64,000 bases of DNA from positions 310,001 to 374,000 of the forward strand of contig JAIYBW010000003.1 of assembly GCA_027488375.1 (NCBI GenBank), read 5' to 3'. Made by a program: the position numbers and the translations under genes. Numbering within the stretch: position 1 is the first letter of the stretch; every line of letters begins with the position of its first letter. This document shows, one piece after another, positions 15,929 through 24,792 of the stretch. The notes under the pieces were generated by a model. That model was given only the letters and a program-made list of their open reading frames with translations, was not told the DNA's origin and searched no databases. The stretch comes from Pseudomonadota bacterium (GTDB taxonomy: Bacteria > Bdellovibrionota > Bacteriovoracia > Bacteriovoracales > Bacteriovoracaceae).

Positions 15929-17103
15929 ATAAAGAAATCGAATCTTGGGTCTTTTCTCATTATGGTCTTGAGTCTTTCTGTCCTGGTCTTGAAAGGATCA
16001 GTGAGGCTTTAAAAAGCCTTAAAGAAATTTTATCAGAGTCAAAAATTGTCATTATAGCTGGGACAAATGGGAAAGGGGAGACTACTCATCGACTTTCAGA
16101 ATATTTAAATGATTCTACCTATTGTGCTTGGACCTCACCCCACATTATAGATATTTGCGAGCGCTTTACTTCTGAGAACGGAAAAATTTCTTCTCTTGAG
16201 TTAAAGCAGTTAGTCTTTTCCACTCACGAGATCGTTTCTGCTCATCAATACAAACTTTCTTTTTATGAATTTCTTTTCTTTGTCTTTTGTCGTTGGGCAG
16301 CCCTAAGGAAACCAAATTATTTGCTTTTAGAGGTCGGACTTGGTGGGAGACTGGATGCCGTAAATGCTCTAGATGCTGATCTTGTTCTTTTGACTTCGAT
16401 TTCAAGAGACCATCAGGAATTTCTTGGTCATCGCTATGATCAAATTTTAAAAGAAAAACTTGGAGTTTTGAGACCTAAGTCAAAATTATTAAGTTATCTC
16501 GATTTAAACTATCTCAGGGAAAGGGCGTCTTCAACGTGTGAAAAGGTTGGTTGTTTACACACTGACCTTAATCTCTTGAAGCAATTACCCAGTTTCGCCT
16601 TCTCTGAGAGAAATCAGTTCTTGGCCTATGCAGCATTATGCGAACTTAAGCAGAAGGCGCTCAATGCAAACGAATGGCTTACGTCTGCCAGAGAGCTACC
16701 TAGTCGGGGAGAGTCGTTAAGTTTGGAGCATGAATGGTGCTTTTATGGGTCCCACAATGTCGATGGTATGCGAAAACTGATTCAATTTCTAAGAGCAAAG
16801 AATTATAATTTTACTCAAAGACCCTTTGATTTCGTTCTGACCTCTTTTTCAAAAAGAAGTGAAACTGACCTGCGGGTTATGCTCAGGATGCTTCAAGGTT
16901 CAAAATTAGGTCATGTCATGGTGGCAAGTTTTCCCCATCCCAAGGCATATCCTCATGATGAGTTGAAAGAAATAGCTTTCCAAGAAGGATTGAATTTTGT
17001 TGATAACGTTTCAGAAATTTTCCAAATCAGGCCTCGCCAAAAAATTTTGGTGGTTGGTTCTTATTACTTCATGGGTCACATCAAGTCTTTGCTTCGCCTC
17101 TGA
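15925..17103 (+). CDS. folC: Folylpolyglutamate/dihydrofolate synthase
   Basis: 392 aa. A Mur-ligase-family ATPase that makes dihydrofolate and adds glutamate tails to folates. The P-loop is VIIAGTNGKGETT (Glu replaces the more usual Ser), followed by WTSPHIIDICERF, the strongly conserved LLLEVGLGGRLDAVNA and LLTSISRDHQEFLG. The C-terminal domain with FYGSHNVDGMRKLIQFL corresponds to the DGAHNP region in altered form (GSHNVDG). It is coupled to accD by a 4-bp overlap, and its last 107 bp are overlapped by the start of lptD. Confidence 0.93.
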   Translation: MNKEIESWVFSHYGLESFCPGLERISEALKSLKEILSESKIVIIAGTNGKGETTHRLSEYLNDSTYCAWTSPHIIDICERFTSENGKISSLELKQLVFSTHEIVSAHQYKLSFYEFLFFVFCRWAALRKPNYLLLEVGLGGRLDAVNALDADLVLLTSISRDHQEFLGHRYDQILKEKLGVLRPKSKLLSYLDLNYLRERASSTCEKVGCLHTDLNLLKQLPSFAFSERNQFLAYAALCELKQKALNANEWLTSARELPSRGESLSLEHEWCFYGSHNVDGMRKLIQFLRAKNYNFTQRPFDFVLTSFSKRSETDLRVMLRMLQGSKLGHVMVASFPHPKAYPHDELKEIAFQEGLNFVDNVSEIFQIRPRQKILVVGSYYFMGHIKSLLRL

Positions 17104-19462
17104 TAAGCCCCAGCTTTCTTTGGGTGATAAAATTTCTGTTTACTCAGATAAGGCTTACCGAAAGAATAATGGAAGATATTTTGAGGCCGTGGGTAATGTC
17201 GTTATTCTCTCAGAAACGGATACGATATACGGCGAAGTCGCTTCATTAGATCAAGATAGCATGCTCGTTAAAATTGAGGGGAACGTACGAATCCTCAGTA
17301 AAGATATAACTCTTTATGGTTCACACATAGAGTACAATCTTTCAACTGGTGCAGCTGTTATTAAAAATGCTCGAATCTTAGCGATGAATTTTAATATCGT
17401 GGCCAATAAATTAATTAGACTCAATCAGACTGATTATCTGGCCAAGGATGCGGAATTTACGACTTGCAAAGATTGTACGGAGTCTTGGTCTGTTTTTGGT
17501 AAAGAAATTAAAATTAAAATGGGTCAATCTGTTACGATCAGAAATGGTCTCGCAAAAATTAAAGGGATTGATGTTCTTTATCTCCCTTACATCGTCCTCC
17601 CCATTCAATCAAAAAGAAAAACAGGTCTCCTTTTCCCTAAGCTTTCCTCTAGACTGGCCGAAGGTTTAGCCCTCGAGCAGCCAATATTTGTTGCAATTGA
17701 CGAGTCAAAAGATGCAACTCTGAGCCCAACTTTCTGGGCCAAGCGAGGATATGGGGGAGATGTTCAGTACCGCCAACGTTTCAGTGATCTGAGTTGGTTT
17801 GAACTTAACACTCGTTTACTGAATGACACCATTTATGAGCCAGGTGTTTCAGGTCTTACTCCATCTGGAAAAACATTTTTTAGATATTTTACTGAAGTTG
17901 AAACTCATCAACAGTTTTCATCCAATTTGAATTCGCATGTTCGTTACACTGGTTCTAGGGATCTTGATATTGTAAGAGATCATCCAGGGTTTACAGATAA
18001 TAAAATCTTGAGCTCAGACATGGGGTTAAGTGGTTTTGTGGATTGGAGGCAAGATCATTTTTCACTTGGGGTGAGTGCTGATTATCTCCGCAATCAACTT
18101 TTCAGTGAACCTACTGAGTTTGACCGCAGCTATGTTCAAACATTGCCTCGATTAACCTTAAACTCTATCCCATTTAATCTTGTGCAATCAGACTTACCGC
18201 TTTTGCAGTATATTGGTGTGGGATTTGATGGTTCACTGACTCGCTTTCATCAGGTCAATGAAAAAGAAAATTTAAATATTAGGAATGCGAATAGAATTTC
18301 ATTGCAACCATATGTGATGTGGCATTTTTTCAATAAAGGACCTGTTAGTGTAAATTCACGATATGTTTTTGATCAACAGTCTTATCAGTTTCAAGATTCT
18401 GATGAATCTCGCTTTGGAAAAAATGCAGGACTTTTAAAATCTGAAATTAGTTTTACCATGGATAAAGTTTTTGGATTGGCCTTTGAGGAAAAAATTCCGA
18501 TTAAGTATATTCCGGCCAAAGAACTTAAAGTACTCCGAGAACGAAAAGAACAGGGACTAAAACCACTCCAGACTTCTGAAAAATATAATTACCTTGTTGG
18601 TGACATTGAGCCCTTTGAATCAGATCTTGCAAAAGATTATATAGTCCAAGTGAGGAATAGTTATAAACATATTCAAGAGTACAAGCTTTTACATCATTAT
18701 ATCGCTTCAGAATCTGAATACGGTAACAAACGTTTTGCAAATCAAATAAGATACAATACGGGATGGTTTGATTACGAGGATGCTGTTCGGTCTGAGGAGT
18801 TCTTATTTGGATCAAATACAACAAGGACACTTATACCTCCACAAAATACTCTAGAGCTCCAGTGGAATAACAGTTTGATAAGGAAATCTCCGAAAGTTTT
18901 TAATTATCTGACGGATGATAAATTTTTGAGAGATAATTTTACTTATTCAAAGCTAGGTTGGTTTAATGTTTCTCAGGGGTATCTCTTAGATGAGAAGAAT
19001 GTTGACGATGAAAGATTACTTTTAACTCGATTGATGATTTCTACGGGGTACTCAACAGATAAATGGACACTTAGTTTGCAGGAATATTATTTCCATTTTG
19101 AAAAAGAAAATATTTTCAACCTTAATTTTAATCGTAATTTTGAATCTCTTAGACTTCTTTCTGCTTATACTTATAACTCTTTTGGACAAACAAATTTAAA
19201 TACTCTTTCAGCTGGGGGACAAATTCGTCCCACAGATAATTTGGGATTTGCTGTTTTAAAAGATATGGATTTAGAGGCGAAAAAGAATATTAGGACCACT
19301 TACTCATTAGACATTATGCCTAATAATAATTGCTGGATCCTAAATCTTAATTACCGAGAAAGCTTAGTTGATTCACGATATTTTTTTAATATTCTCTTTA
19401 ATTTTGGTGATGATAATTTTTCTTCTTACAAAGAAAATTATTTCGCAGTCAAGCGTAGATGA
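16997..19462 (+). CDS. lptD: LPS-assembly outer-membrane protein LptD
   Basis: 821 aa. The TTG at 16997 (or 17000) is supported by AAGGA at 16985-16989 and gives an n-region plus a hydrophobic signal ending SSLCFA before SDKPQ. A shorter TTG start within the signal is possible but has no ribosome-binding site. The periplasmic OstA/LptA-like jellyroll (about 45-180, with GRYFEAVGNVVILSETDTIYG) is followed by IDVLYLPYIVLPIQSKRKTGLLFP, typical of the LptD linker, and an approximately 600-residue beta-barrel. LptD inserts LPS into the outer leaflet with LptE. Cysteines of the family's disulfide system appear only as CKDC (near 155) and one near the C-terminus. It overlaps folC by 107 bp. Confidence 0.9.
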   Translation: MLITFQKFSKSGLAKKFWWLVLITSWVTSSLCFASDKPQLSLGDKISVYSDKAYRKNNGRYFEAVGNVVILSETDTIYGEVASLDQDSMLVKIEGNVRILSKDITLYGSHIEYNLSTGAAVIKNARILAMNFNIVANKLIRLNQTDYLAKDAEFTTCKDCTESWSVFGKEIKIKMGQSVTIRNGLAKIKGIDVLYLPYIVLPIQSKRKTGLLFPKLSSRLAEGLALEQPIFVAIDESKDATLSPTFWAKRGYGGDVQYRQRFSDLSWFELNTRLLNDTIYEPGVSGLTPSGKTFFRYFTEVETHQQFSSNLNSHVRYTGSRDLDIVRDHPGFTDNKILSSDMGLSGFVDWRQDHFSLGVSADYLRNQLFSEPTEFDRSYVQTLPRLTLNSIPFNLVQSDLPLLQYIGVGFDGSLTRFHQVNEKENLNIRNANRISLQPYVMWHFFNKGPVSVNSRYVFDQQSYQFQDSDESRFGKNAGLLKSEISFTMDKVFGLAFEEKIPIKYIPAKELKVLRERKEQGLKPLQTSEKYNYLVGDIEPFESDLAKDYIVQVRNSYKHIQEYKLLHHYIASESEYGNKRFANQIRYNTGWFDYEDAVRSEEFLFGSNTTRTLIPPQNTLELQWNNSLIRKSPKVFNYLTDDKFLRDNFTYSKLGWFNVSQGYLLDEKNVDDERLLLTRLMISTGYSTDKWTLSLQEYYFHFEKENIFNLNFNRNFESLRLLSAYTYNSFGQTNLNTLSAGGQIRPTDNLGFAVLKDMDLEAKKNIRTTYSLDIMPNNNCWILNLNYRESLVDSRYFFNILFNFGDDNFSSYKENYFAVKRR

Positions 19463-20016
19463 AACGGGCCTTGTTCTTAGATTTCGAGGATAGCTTTACC
19501 TTCAATCTGATTCAAGAAGTTGAAGAAATTGGTGTTTCAGTCCACGTCATAAATTGGGAAAAGTTTACAGGTGAAGAAAAAGCAGATCTTCTCATCTTGG
19601 GCCCTGGCCCTGGTCATCCAGATGATTACTCAGCCATTTTTGATAAAATTGAAACTTGGTTAGGGGACGGAAAGAAAATATTTGCTGTCTGCTTAGGTCA
19701 TCAAATTGTGTGGAAGCTAAAAGGTTTTGAAATTATTCCTTCTGTGAGACCCATTCATGGACAGAGTGTGGAATTGCCAATTTCTCAGGATGTTGAAAAT
19801 TGGATAAACCTTAAGGGGCCTTTAAAAGTCCAGCGCTACAACTCACTGGCCGTTAAATATTCGAATTTAATGGACCTCGCACTTCAAATTATTGATGGGG
19901 AAGAGTTGATGTTGGCAAAATCAAGTCAGATAATATCATATCAATTCCATCCGGAATCTGTGGGCACTAACTGCCGTAAGTCATTTTTTATCCCAATTTT
20001 AAAGGATCTTCTATAA
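19459..20016 (+). CDS. TrpG/PabA-like class I glutamine amidotransferase
   Basis: 185 aa, the usual size of anthranilate or aminodeoxychorismate synthase component II. Seen are LFLDFEDSFTFNLIQE (a variant of DNYDSFTYN), LILGPGPGHPDDY, the nucleophile elbow FAVCLGHQIVW with the catalytic Cys near residue 79, and the His-Glu pair in YQFHPESVGT. It would release ammonia from glutamine for a chorismate-using partner. No component I gene is in the window, so trpG versus pabA cannot be decided. Its ATG overlaps the lptD stop (ATGA). Confidence 0.88.
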   Translation: MKRALFLDFEDSFTFNLIQEVEEIGVSVHVINWEKFTGEEKADLLILGPGPGHPDDYSAIFDKIETWLGDGKKIFAVCLGHQIVWKLKGFEIIPSVRPIHGQSVELPISQDVENWINLKGPLKVQRYNSLAVKYSNLMDLALQIIDGEELMLAKSSQIISYQFHPESVGTNCRKSFFIPILKDLL

Positions 20017-20023
20017 TAGCTTC

Positions 20024-20644
20024 ATGGATTTACTCGTTCAGGGTGTCTATGACATTCAAACTCTAAAAACTCTCCAGCAAAAAAAAATCTCAGGTCTTTC
20101 TTTTGATCTGAGAGGCAAGAGCCTTAATCTTATTCCATTCCATGTTTTAAAAAATCTCATTCCTTTATTTAAATTCCATAAAAATTATCTCATCTTTGAA
20201 AATGATAAGATTCTAACAATCAACTCATTTTTAAATCTTTTAGGTGAAGATAAAAATAAATTTGAACTTCAATTTCGTGACTTTCAATCCTTCGATTTTT
20301 ATGCCTCAATTCATCATCCCTTTTCATGGTTTTTTACAACAAAAACGGATTGGAGAAATATTTTAACTTTACCAAGCCTAAAGACTGTTTTTCTCCCTCT
20401 TGATTTTAAAACTGAGTATGAGGATCTGGGCGATTTTTGGAATATTGTTCAAGTGAGAAACTTGCAAGTTATTGTTCACTCGAATTCTTTTGCGGAACTT
20501 GAACATTTTACATTTGATAAAAATCTAAAACTTAGTGTCGATCTTGGCCATGAGATGGAGATTTCATTTCGTCAAATTGACCAAGATAGACTTTCTAATT
20601 TAACCATCTGGAAAAACTTATATGAATCTGCTTCTGGCCAATGA
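20024..20644 (+). CDS. Unknown protein, possibly a degenerate TrpF-like barrel
   Basis: 206 aa. It has no signal peptide and is rich in Phe, Leu, Lys and Asp. The first 50 residues (LLVQGVYDIQTLKTLQQKKISGLSFDLRGKS) have the rhythm of the first two beta-alpha units of phosphoribosylanthranilate isomerase (KICGIT..EDA......ADALGF.F..KS). Catalytic Cys and Asp positions are not clearly kept: the Cys is replaced by Gln. Located directly after the amidotransferase (7-bp gap) and overlapping surE by 23 bp. A perfect TATAAT lies 6 nt before its ATG. The TrpF resemblance is weak and may be misleading. Confidence 0.6.
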   Translation: MDLLVQGVYDIQTLKTLQQKKISGLSFDLRGKSLNLIPFHVLKNLIPLFKFHKNYLIFENDKILTINSFLNLLGEDKNKFELQFRDFQSFDFYASIHHPFSWFFTTKTDWRNILTLPSLKTVFLPLDFKTEYEDLGDFWNIVQVRNLQVIVHSNSFAELEHFTFDKNLKLSVDLGHEMEISFRQIDQDRLSNLTIWKNLYESASGQ

Positions 20645-21398
20645 TGACGGCGTTATAGCACCAGGGATCAAGGCACTACATCAAGAGCTCAAAAAAAAAT
20701 TTAATTTAACTATTGTTGCACCTCTTGAAGAGCGTTCAACCACAGGACATAGTCTAAGTTTAGATAAGCCTTTAAGATTGGAAAATCTTGAACCCGGTGT
20801 ATATGGATGCTCTGGTTTTCCAGCTGATTGTGTTCTAATGGGTATACATCTTTTAAAAGATCAAAGGCCTGATGTTGTCATTTCAGGCATAAATCGTGGG
20901 GCCAATCTTGGTCAAGATCTTTACTATTCAGGAACTATTGCAGCTGCAAGAGAGGCTGCCTTCCATGGAATCCCTGCATTTGCTGTAAGTTTAGTCTTTA
21001 ATTCTCTAATGGCCCAGCACCACTATGAGACAGCTGCTAAAGTGATTGGGCTTTGTCTCGAGGCCCAACTTCATTTGCAAATTCCAAGGCTCTCCCTTTT
21101 GAATATTAATGTTCCGAATGTGGAATTTTCTAAATTAAAAGGATTCAAGCTTACGAAAGTAGGTTTTAGAAGATATTCTGAAGAAGTTCATGCTAGAATT
21201 GATACAAGAGATAGAAATTATTATTGGATAGCTGGCCAGTACTTAGGATTTGATCAAAATCCTGATACTGATTGTCAGGCCGTCGATGATGGCTTTGTAT
21301 CTCTGACTCCGCATTTTTTGGTTGATGGAATATCCCATAAAAGTGAACTGGAGCTTAATCAAGTTATTGAGAGATTGAATGCAAAGATGGCTTTTTAG
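20622..21398 (+). CDS. surE: 5'/3'-nucleotidase SurE
   Basis: 258 aa, standard SurE length. The metal-binding N-terminus LLLANDDGVIAPGIKAL (Asp-Asp near residues 8-9), VVAPLEERSTTGHSLSL-type segment, DVVISGINRGANLGQDLYYSGTIAAAREA and IPAFAVSL are all family signatures. It hydrolyses nucleoside monophosphates with a divalent metal in the cytoplasm. It overlaps the upstream unknown gene by 23 bp and the downstream M23 peptidase gene by 20 bp, so the three are translationally linked. A surE-M23 (nlpD) neighbourhood also occurs in enterobacteria. Confidence 0.97.
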   Translation: MNLLLANDDGVIAPGIKALHQELKKKFNLTIVAPLEERSTTGHSLSLDKPLRLENLEPGVYGCSGFPADCVLMGIHLLKDQRPDVVISGINRGANLGQDLYYSGTIAAAREAAFHGIPAFAVSLVFNSLMAQHHYETAAKVIGLCLEAQLHLQIPRLSLLNINVPNVEFSKLKGFKLTKVGFRRYSEEVHARIDTRDRNYYWIAGQYLGFDQNPDTDCQAVDDGFVSLTPHFLVDGISHKSELELNQVIERLNAKMAF

Positions 21399-22029
21399 TC
21401 TTTTATTTTTTTTAGTTTTTGGTTGCTCAACGATGAGGAGCGGCCGCTACGTCTACATTGAGTCTCCGGCCCAGATCAAGAAAGTGGCAAAAGACCATGG
21501 TGTTAGTCTTGATGAAATCAAGAATGCAAATCCCAGGACTTCATTCAAGGGCAATGAATGGCTTTTCATCCCTTCTAAAGTAGGGATTAAATATTTTCTT
21601 AGGGATACTTACGTCATTGAAGATTACTCTAGTCTTGGTAAAGGTCGATTTATGTGGCCAGTACCACAATTCTATAAAGTCTCATCTCATTTTGGTCAAA
21701 GAGGCCGTAAGCATCACGATGGAATTGATATACCTGCACCTCAAGGAACTCCAATTTTAGCTGTTGATCATGGTGTTGTGGTTTATGCAGATAATGGGAT
21801 TCGAGGCTATGGAAACATGATTGTCATAGCACATCAGGATGAGGTCTATACTGTTTATGCTCATAACAGAAAGCATTTTATCCGCAAGGGAGATGATGTT
21901 CGAAAAGGTCAGCTCATCGCTCATGTTGGTAATACTGGTCGCTCAACTGGGCCCCATTTACACTTTGAAATAAGAGTTAAAAACAAAGTGAGAAATCCGG
22001 CCCAATATCTTTCCGCAAAAAAGCGTTAG
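21379..22029 (+). CDS. M23-family lipoprotein (NlpD-like)
   Basis: 216 aa. The lipobox LFFLVFGC predicts an acylated Cys near residue 16. A LysM-like segment follows (AQIKKVAKDHGVSLDEIKNANP, about 30-65), then a lysostaphin-type M23 domain. The domain has FGQRGRKHHDGIDI (first metal His and Asp), IVIAHQDEVYTVYAHN and TGRSTGPHLHFEIRV (HxH). All zinc-ligand positions appear intact, so it may be an active endopeptidase rather than an amidase activator like E. coli NlpD. It likely acts on peptidoglycan at the envelope. It is convergent with the exonuclease gene, overlapping by 4 bp. Confidence 0.93.
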   Translation: MQRWLFSLLFFLVFGCSTMRSGRYVYIESPAQIKKVAKDHGVSLDEIKNANPRTSFKGNEWLFIPSKVGIKYFLRDTYVIEDYSSLGKGRFMWPVPQFYKVSSHFGQRGRKHHDGIDIPAPQGTPILAVDHGVVVYADNGIRGYGNMIVIAHQDEVYTVYAHNRKHFIRKGDDVRKGQLIAHVGNTGRSTGPHLHFEIRVKNKVRNPAQYLSAKKR

Positions 22030-22619
22030 TCCTTTTTACGTCCATACATGTCTAACAACTTAAGGTACATAATCGCCGTATTCTTGGCATCTTCAAGTGC
22101 TGTGTGGGCAACTGCCCCCATTCCTAAATGATTCATCAGATTTGTTCCGGAGTCCATTCCTTGAGGAAGAAAACCAAGATCAATGAGGCCATAGCCAATT
22201 CCTGAAAGGTCTAAATTTCTATGATGAAAGTACTTTCGCATAAAATCCCAACCTAAATCACGATTAAGAAAGGGAAGATCAATGGCGGTCATCGACTTTC
22301 CAAAGAGTACAATTTTTTGATTTCCAAAGTAGCTACGCACTTCAGGACTTTGAAGATATTTTTCTAACCAAATTTTAAATTCAGAAAGCGTGAGTCCCTC
22401 TGAGTGGGCTTTTCTAATGATTTTCTCATTGTGCTCTCTCACCCAAGGATCCAAACTTTCTTTTAAATCTTCAAATGAGGGGCAATGAATGTAAGTTGTT
22501 CGAGCGAGGCTATCTTCAAGTCTTTTAAATTGAGTATCAAAGGGGATCATCGCAAATTCAATGATCTGACAATTTTCTGCAAGGCCAGTAGCTTCAATAT
22601 CAATACTAAGAAATTTCAT
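22026..22619 (-). CDS. DEDDh-family 3'-5' exonuclease (DnaQ/RNase T fold)
   Basis: 197 aa. Exo I motif FLSIDIEATGLAE (Asp and Glu), Exo II Asp in MTAIDLPFLNRDL, and Exo III AHTALEDAKNTAIMYLKLL with the catalytic His and Asp. These give a DEDDh nuclease, which degrades DNA or RNA 3'-5' with two metal ions. The protein is a stand-alone domain the size of RNase T or a proofreading subunit. The pattern HTALEDA is shared by both, so the substrate is open. Single gene with its own start region at about 22620-22670. Confidence 0.87.
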   Translation of the reverse strand: MKFLSIDIEATGLAENCQIIEFAMIPFDTQFKRLEDSLARTTYIHCPSFEDLKESLDPWVREHNEKIIRKAHSEGLTLSEFKIWLEKYLQSPEVRSYFGNQKIVLFGKSMTAIDLPFLNRDLGWDFMRKYFHHRNLDLSGIGYGLIDLGFLPQGMDSGTNLMNHLGMGAVAHTALEDAKNTAIMYLKLLDMYGRKKD

Positions 22620-22670
22620 AATTCACCTCTAGAACTATTCTAGAAGTGAACCATGGATTTGAGAATAAAA

Positions 22671-23561
22671 TTATTGGATAGTGGCAGTTTGTGGACAGTG
22701 ATCTGAAACTGACTCGTATGAAATGCCAAGTTCTTGAAGAGTTGCTTGTCTGCAAGAGACTTTTTTACAATGGGCATGAACTTGGGCTTCATTTGAATTC
22801 TTTCTAAGTCCAGGGGTTACGATCAAGTGATCTAAAAGAGATGGTTCTTCTTTTCCATCATCTGTACCGCCCCACCAGTAAGCTGAGCAACCTAGATTTT
22901 GAGATAAATCAACCATGCCAAGGTCTGAAACAAGTTTTGTGAGCATCTTATAGTCAACACCACGGTTTATATACTCGGTCGTATTTAAGTCACCAGCAAT
23001 ATAAAAGTCTGCAACACCAGTTTTAGATTTTAACTCTTTAACGATGTTCTTAATAATTTGGAATTGTTTTTCTCTTTTTAAGACAGAATCTGCTTGAGAG
23101 CCTGACTTGAGATGGGCGGTCAAGCCGTAAAATTTTTGTTTCGTGGATTTGATTTGAAAAAGTCCAATCGCCAAAGGTCGAGAGCCACTATCACATCCGC
23201 CGGCCTGCCCTGGTTCAGACACAGACAAGTCTTCATTGAAACTAAGTAGATCAACTGTCGCAGTATTATAAATAAATCCTAAGTGTTGTCCGTGGGCACC
23301 ACCACATTCTGAAATAGCAGCTTTATATCCTGGAAGTTTGCTCGTAATAAAAGCATTAAACTCTGAAGTATTAACAACTTCTTCTACGCTGAGGACATCA
23401 GCTTTAAGATTCTTAAGTATAGTCGTGAGTTCTGATTTATTAGTTCTGATTCTATAGCGTTCATCGTAGTCAAAGTTTCTTATATTATAGGCGCCAAGAG
23501 TAATGGCAGCATGAAGACTGAGTGTTGAAAGAAGGGAGCCAATTAAAAGAGCAACTTTCAT
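22671..23561 (-). CDS. Secreted endonuclease/exonuclease/phosphatase-family protein
   Basis: 296 aa from the ATG at 23561, chosen because AAAGGA lies just upstream and a signal peptide (MKVALLIGSLLSTLSLHA) begins there; a start at 23705 would add 48 non-signal residues. EEP-fold motifs are present: LGAYNIRNF, LSVEEVVNT, FYGLTAHLKSGS, FYIAGDLNTTEY, SLLDHLIVTPGL and the terminal VSDHCPQTA with catalytic Asp-His. It is related to DNase I-like nucleases. Four or more cysteines suggest disulfides in the periplasm or outside. A secreted DNase would suit nutrient scavenging from prey or the environment, but that is inference. Confidence 0.88.
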   Translation of the reverse strand: MKVALLIGSLLSTLSLHAAITLGAYNIRNFDYDERYRIRTNKSELTTILKNLKADVLSVEEVVNTSEFNAFITSKLPGYKAAISECGGAHGQHLGFIYNTATVDLLSFNEDLSVSEPGQAGGCDSGSRPLAIGLFQIKSTKQKFYGLTAHLKSGSQADSVLKREKQFQIIKNIVKELKSKTGVADFYIAGDLNTTEYINRGVDYKMLTKLVSDLGMVDLSQNLGCSAYWWGGTDDGKEEPSLLDHLIVTPGLRKNSNEAQVHAHCKKVSCRQATLQELGISYESVSDHCPQTATIQ

Positions 23562-23742
23562 TTTTTTCCTTTTAAACATATAAGTCTGATTTAAATTTCT
23601 TATAAGCCCTACTAATACGTAATTTCGCACTTTTTTTATCAGACTTGGGCATGAAAAGCCAATGGAAATAGATGAAATGTGGAAAAAACCTGTAAATGGC
23701 TCCATGTGTTATAAGTTTTTCAAAATTAATCTTTCTTGGGTT

Positions 23743-23759
23743 TTGACTTTATAGGTCAA
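23743..23759. promoter_or_regulatory. Inverted repeat TTGAC-N7-GTCAA upstream of the 23807 gene
   Basis: TTGAC at 23743-23747 and GTCAA at 23755-23759 form a perfect 5-bp dyad in the gap between divergent genes. The left arm could also serve as a -35 box. It could be an operator; there is no further support. Confidence 0.25.
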
Positions 23760-23806
23760 GAGTGTTTTAAGGTGGCCTGATACCATCCTAAAAAGGGGAG
23801 TAAAAA

Positions 23807-24550
23807 ATGACTTCAAATTATTTTAGAGTGCTTGTTTTGTTGGGTGGCCTGGGTTTAGGTTCAGTTTATGCACAGGATATCGACTACTTAACTCTTGAAA
23901 AAGTAACAGTCTCAAAAATTCAGGTAGATGTGCTTAATCAAGAGATCTCTCAGAAGGTGATAGAGAAGCATTTTGACCGGCAGCAAACTCTGCAATTGCC
24001 TGGGATGCCTACCGACGATGGACAGGGAAAAATTGATAAGGTTGGAAAGGTTATATCGGTTGGCCGAGAGTTAGTTGCACTTGGCGAGGATATTTATAGA
24101 TTGGTTCAAAAAGGTAAGCCTGTTAATAAGACCAACTATGCTCCGATTAGCGTAGTTCCAAAGACTGATGGGGGTTATGCAGATATTTTAGATACAGAGG
24201 GTTGGAGGATGCCGACCAAGGCTACTTACCAAATTACCTATGAAAATCTTTATGGAATGGAAGTCGTGAAATTTCGTTACAGCATTATTTTTTCTTACGG
24301 TGGATCTTATAATGGTAAAGGGGCGTATCTCACAGCTGCTCAGATAGTTCCAGAATCAGTGGAGACATTATTCGGATACACTTTCGGCGCAACTATGAAG
24401 CTAGGTGGGATTCAAAATCATGGAACAAAAGAAAATCCAGTGGCCGGAGCGATTCTGGCGATGGAACATACTGTTGAAACAGTTATCAAGGCGAGCTTGC
24501 AAACTTCATCTTACCACATTACTGGTCGAGGTGGATTCAAAGAAATTTAA
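23807..24550 (+). CDS. Secreted protein, unknown function
   Basis: 247 aa with a signal peptide ending in GSVYA before QDIDYL. The ribosome-binding site GGGGAG precedes the ATG. The mature protein has no cysteines and alternates charged linkers with beta-strand-like segments (ATYQITYENLYGMEVVKFRYSIIFSYGGSYNGKGAYLTAA). The segment near residues 90-105 (SVGRELVALGEDIYRLVQKGKP) looks helical. I do not recognise the family; the layout suits a periplasmic beta-rich protein. Confidence 0.78.
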   Translation: MTSNYFRVLVLLGGLGLGSVYAQDIDYLTLEKVTVSKIQVDVLNQEISQKVIEKHFDRQQTLQLPGMPTDDGQGKIDKVGKVISVGRELVALGEDIYRLVQKGKPVNKTNYAPISVVPKTDGGYADILDTEGWRMPTKATYQITYENLYGMEVVKFRYSIIFSYGGSYNGKGAYLTAAQIVPESVETLFGYTFGATMKLGGIQNHGTKENPVAGAILAMEHTVETVIKASLQTSSYHITGRGGFKEI

Positions 24551-24792
24551 AGATAACTAATATAAATTGTTCTATCTGCTTGGCGCTCAAGAAATTGCTT
24601 GAGCGTCATTTCACAAGTTAACCAATCTTTCTGAATAGTACATTTTTTACAAATACCGTGTCCGCTACATGACGATGCTATAGTGACTTCTTTTTCGACA
24701 AGAAAATTTAAGAGTGTTTTTTCCAAATCATGAATCGAATATTCTAAAAGAAAAATTTTGCCAGAGGCCATACCAATTAGTGTTACTTGCAC
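24547..24792 (-). CDS. Small [2Fe-2S] ferredoxin-like protein
   Basis: 81 aa with a GTG start at 24792 that overlaps the end of the upstream lipoprotein gene. The cluster-binding pattern SSCSGHGICKKC followed by LTC (Cys-x5-Cys-x2-Cys then Cys about 10 later) is that of plant-type [2Fe-2S] ferredoxins. The chain is about 15-20 residues shorter than typical family members, having lost part of the C-terminal region. It could transfer electrons in the cytoplasm; no partner oxidoreductase is nearby. It overlaps the convergent 23807 gene by 4 bp. Confidence 0.8.
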   Translation of the reverse strand: MQVTLIGMASGKIFLLEYSIHDLEKTLLNFLVEKEVTIASSCSGHGICKKCTIQKDWLTCEMTLKQFLERQADRTIYISYL

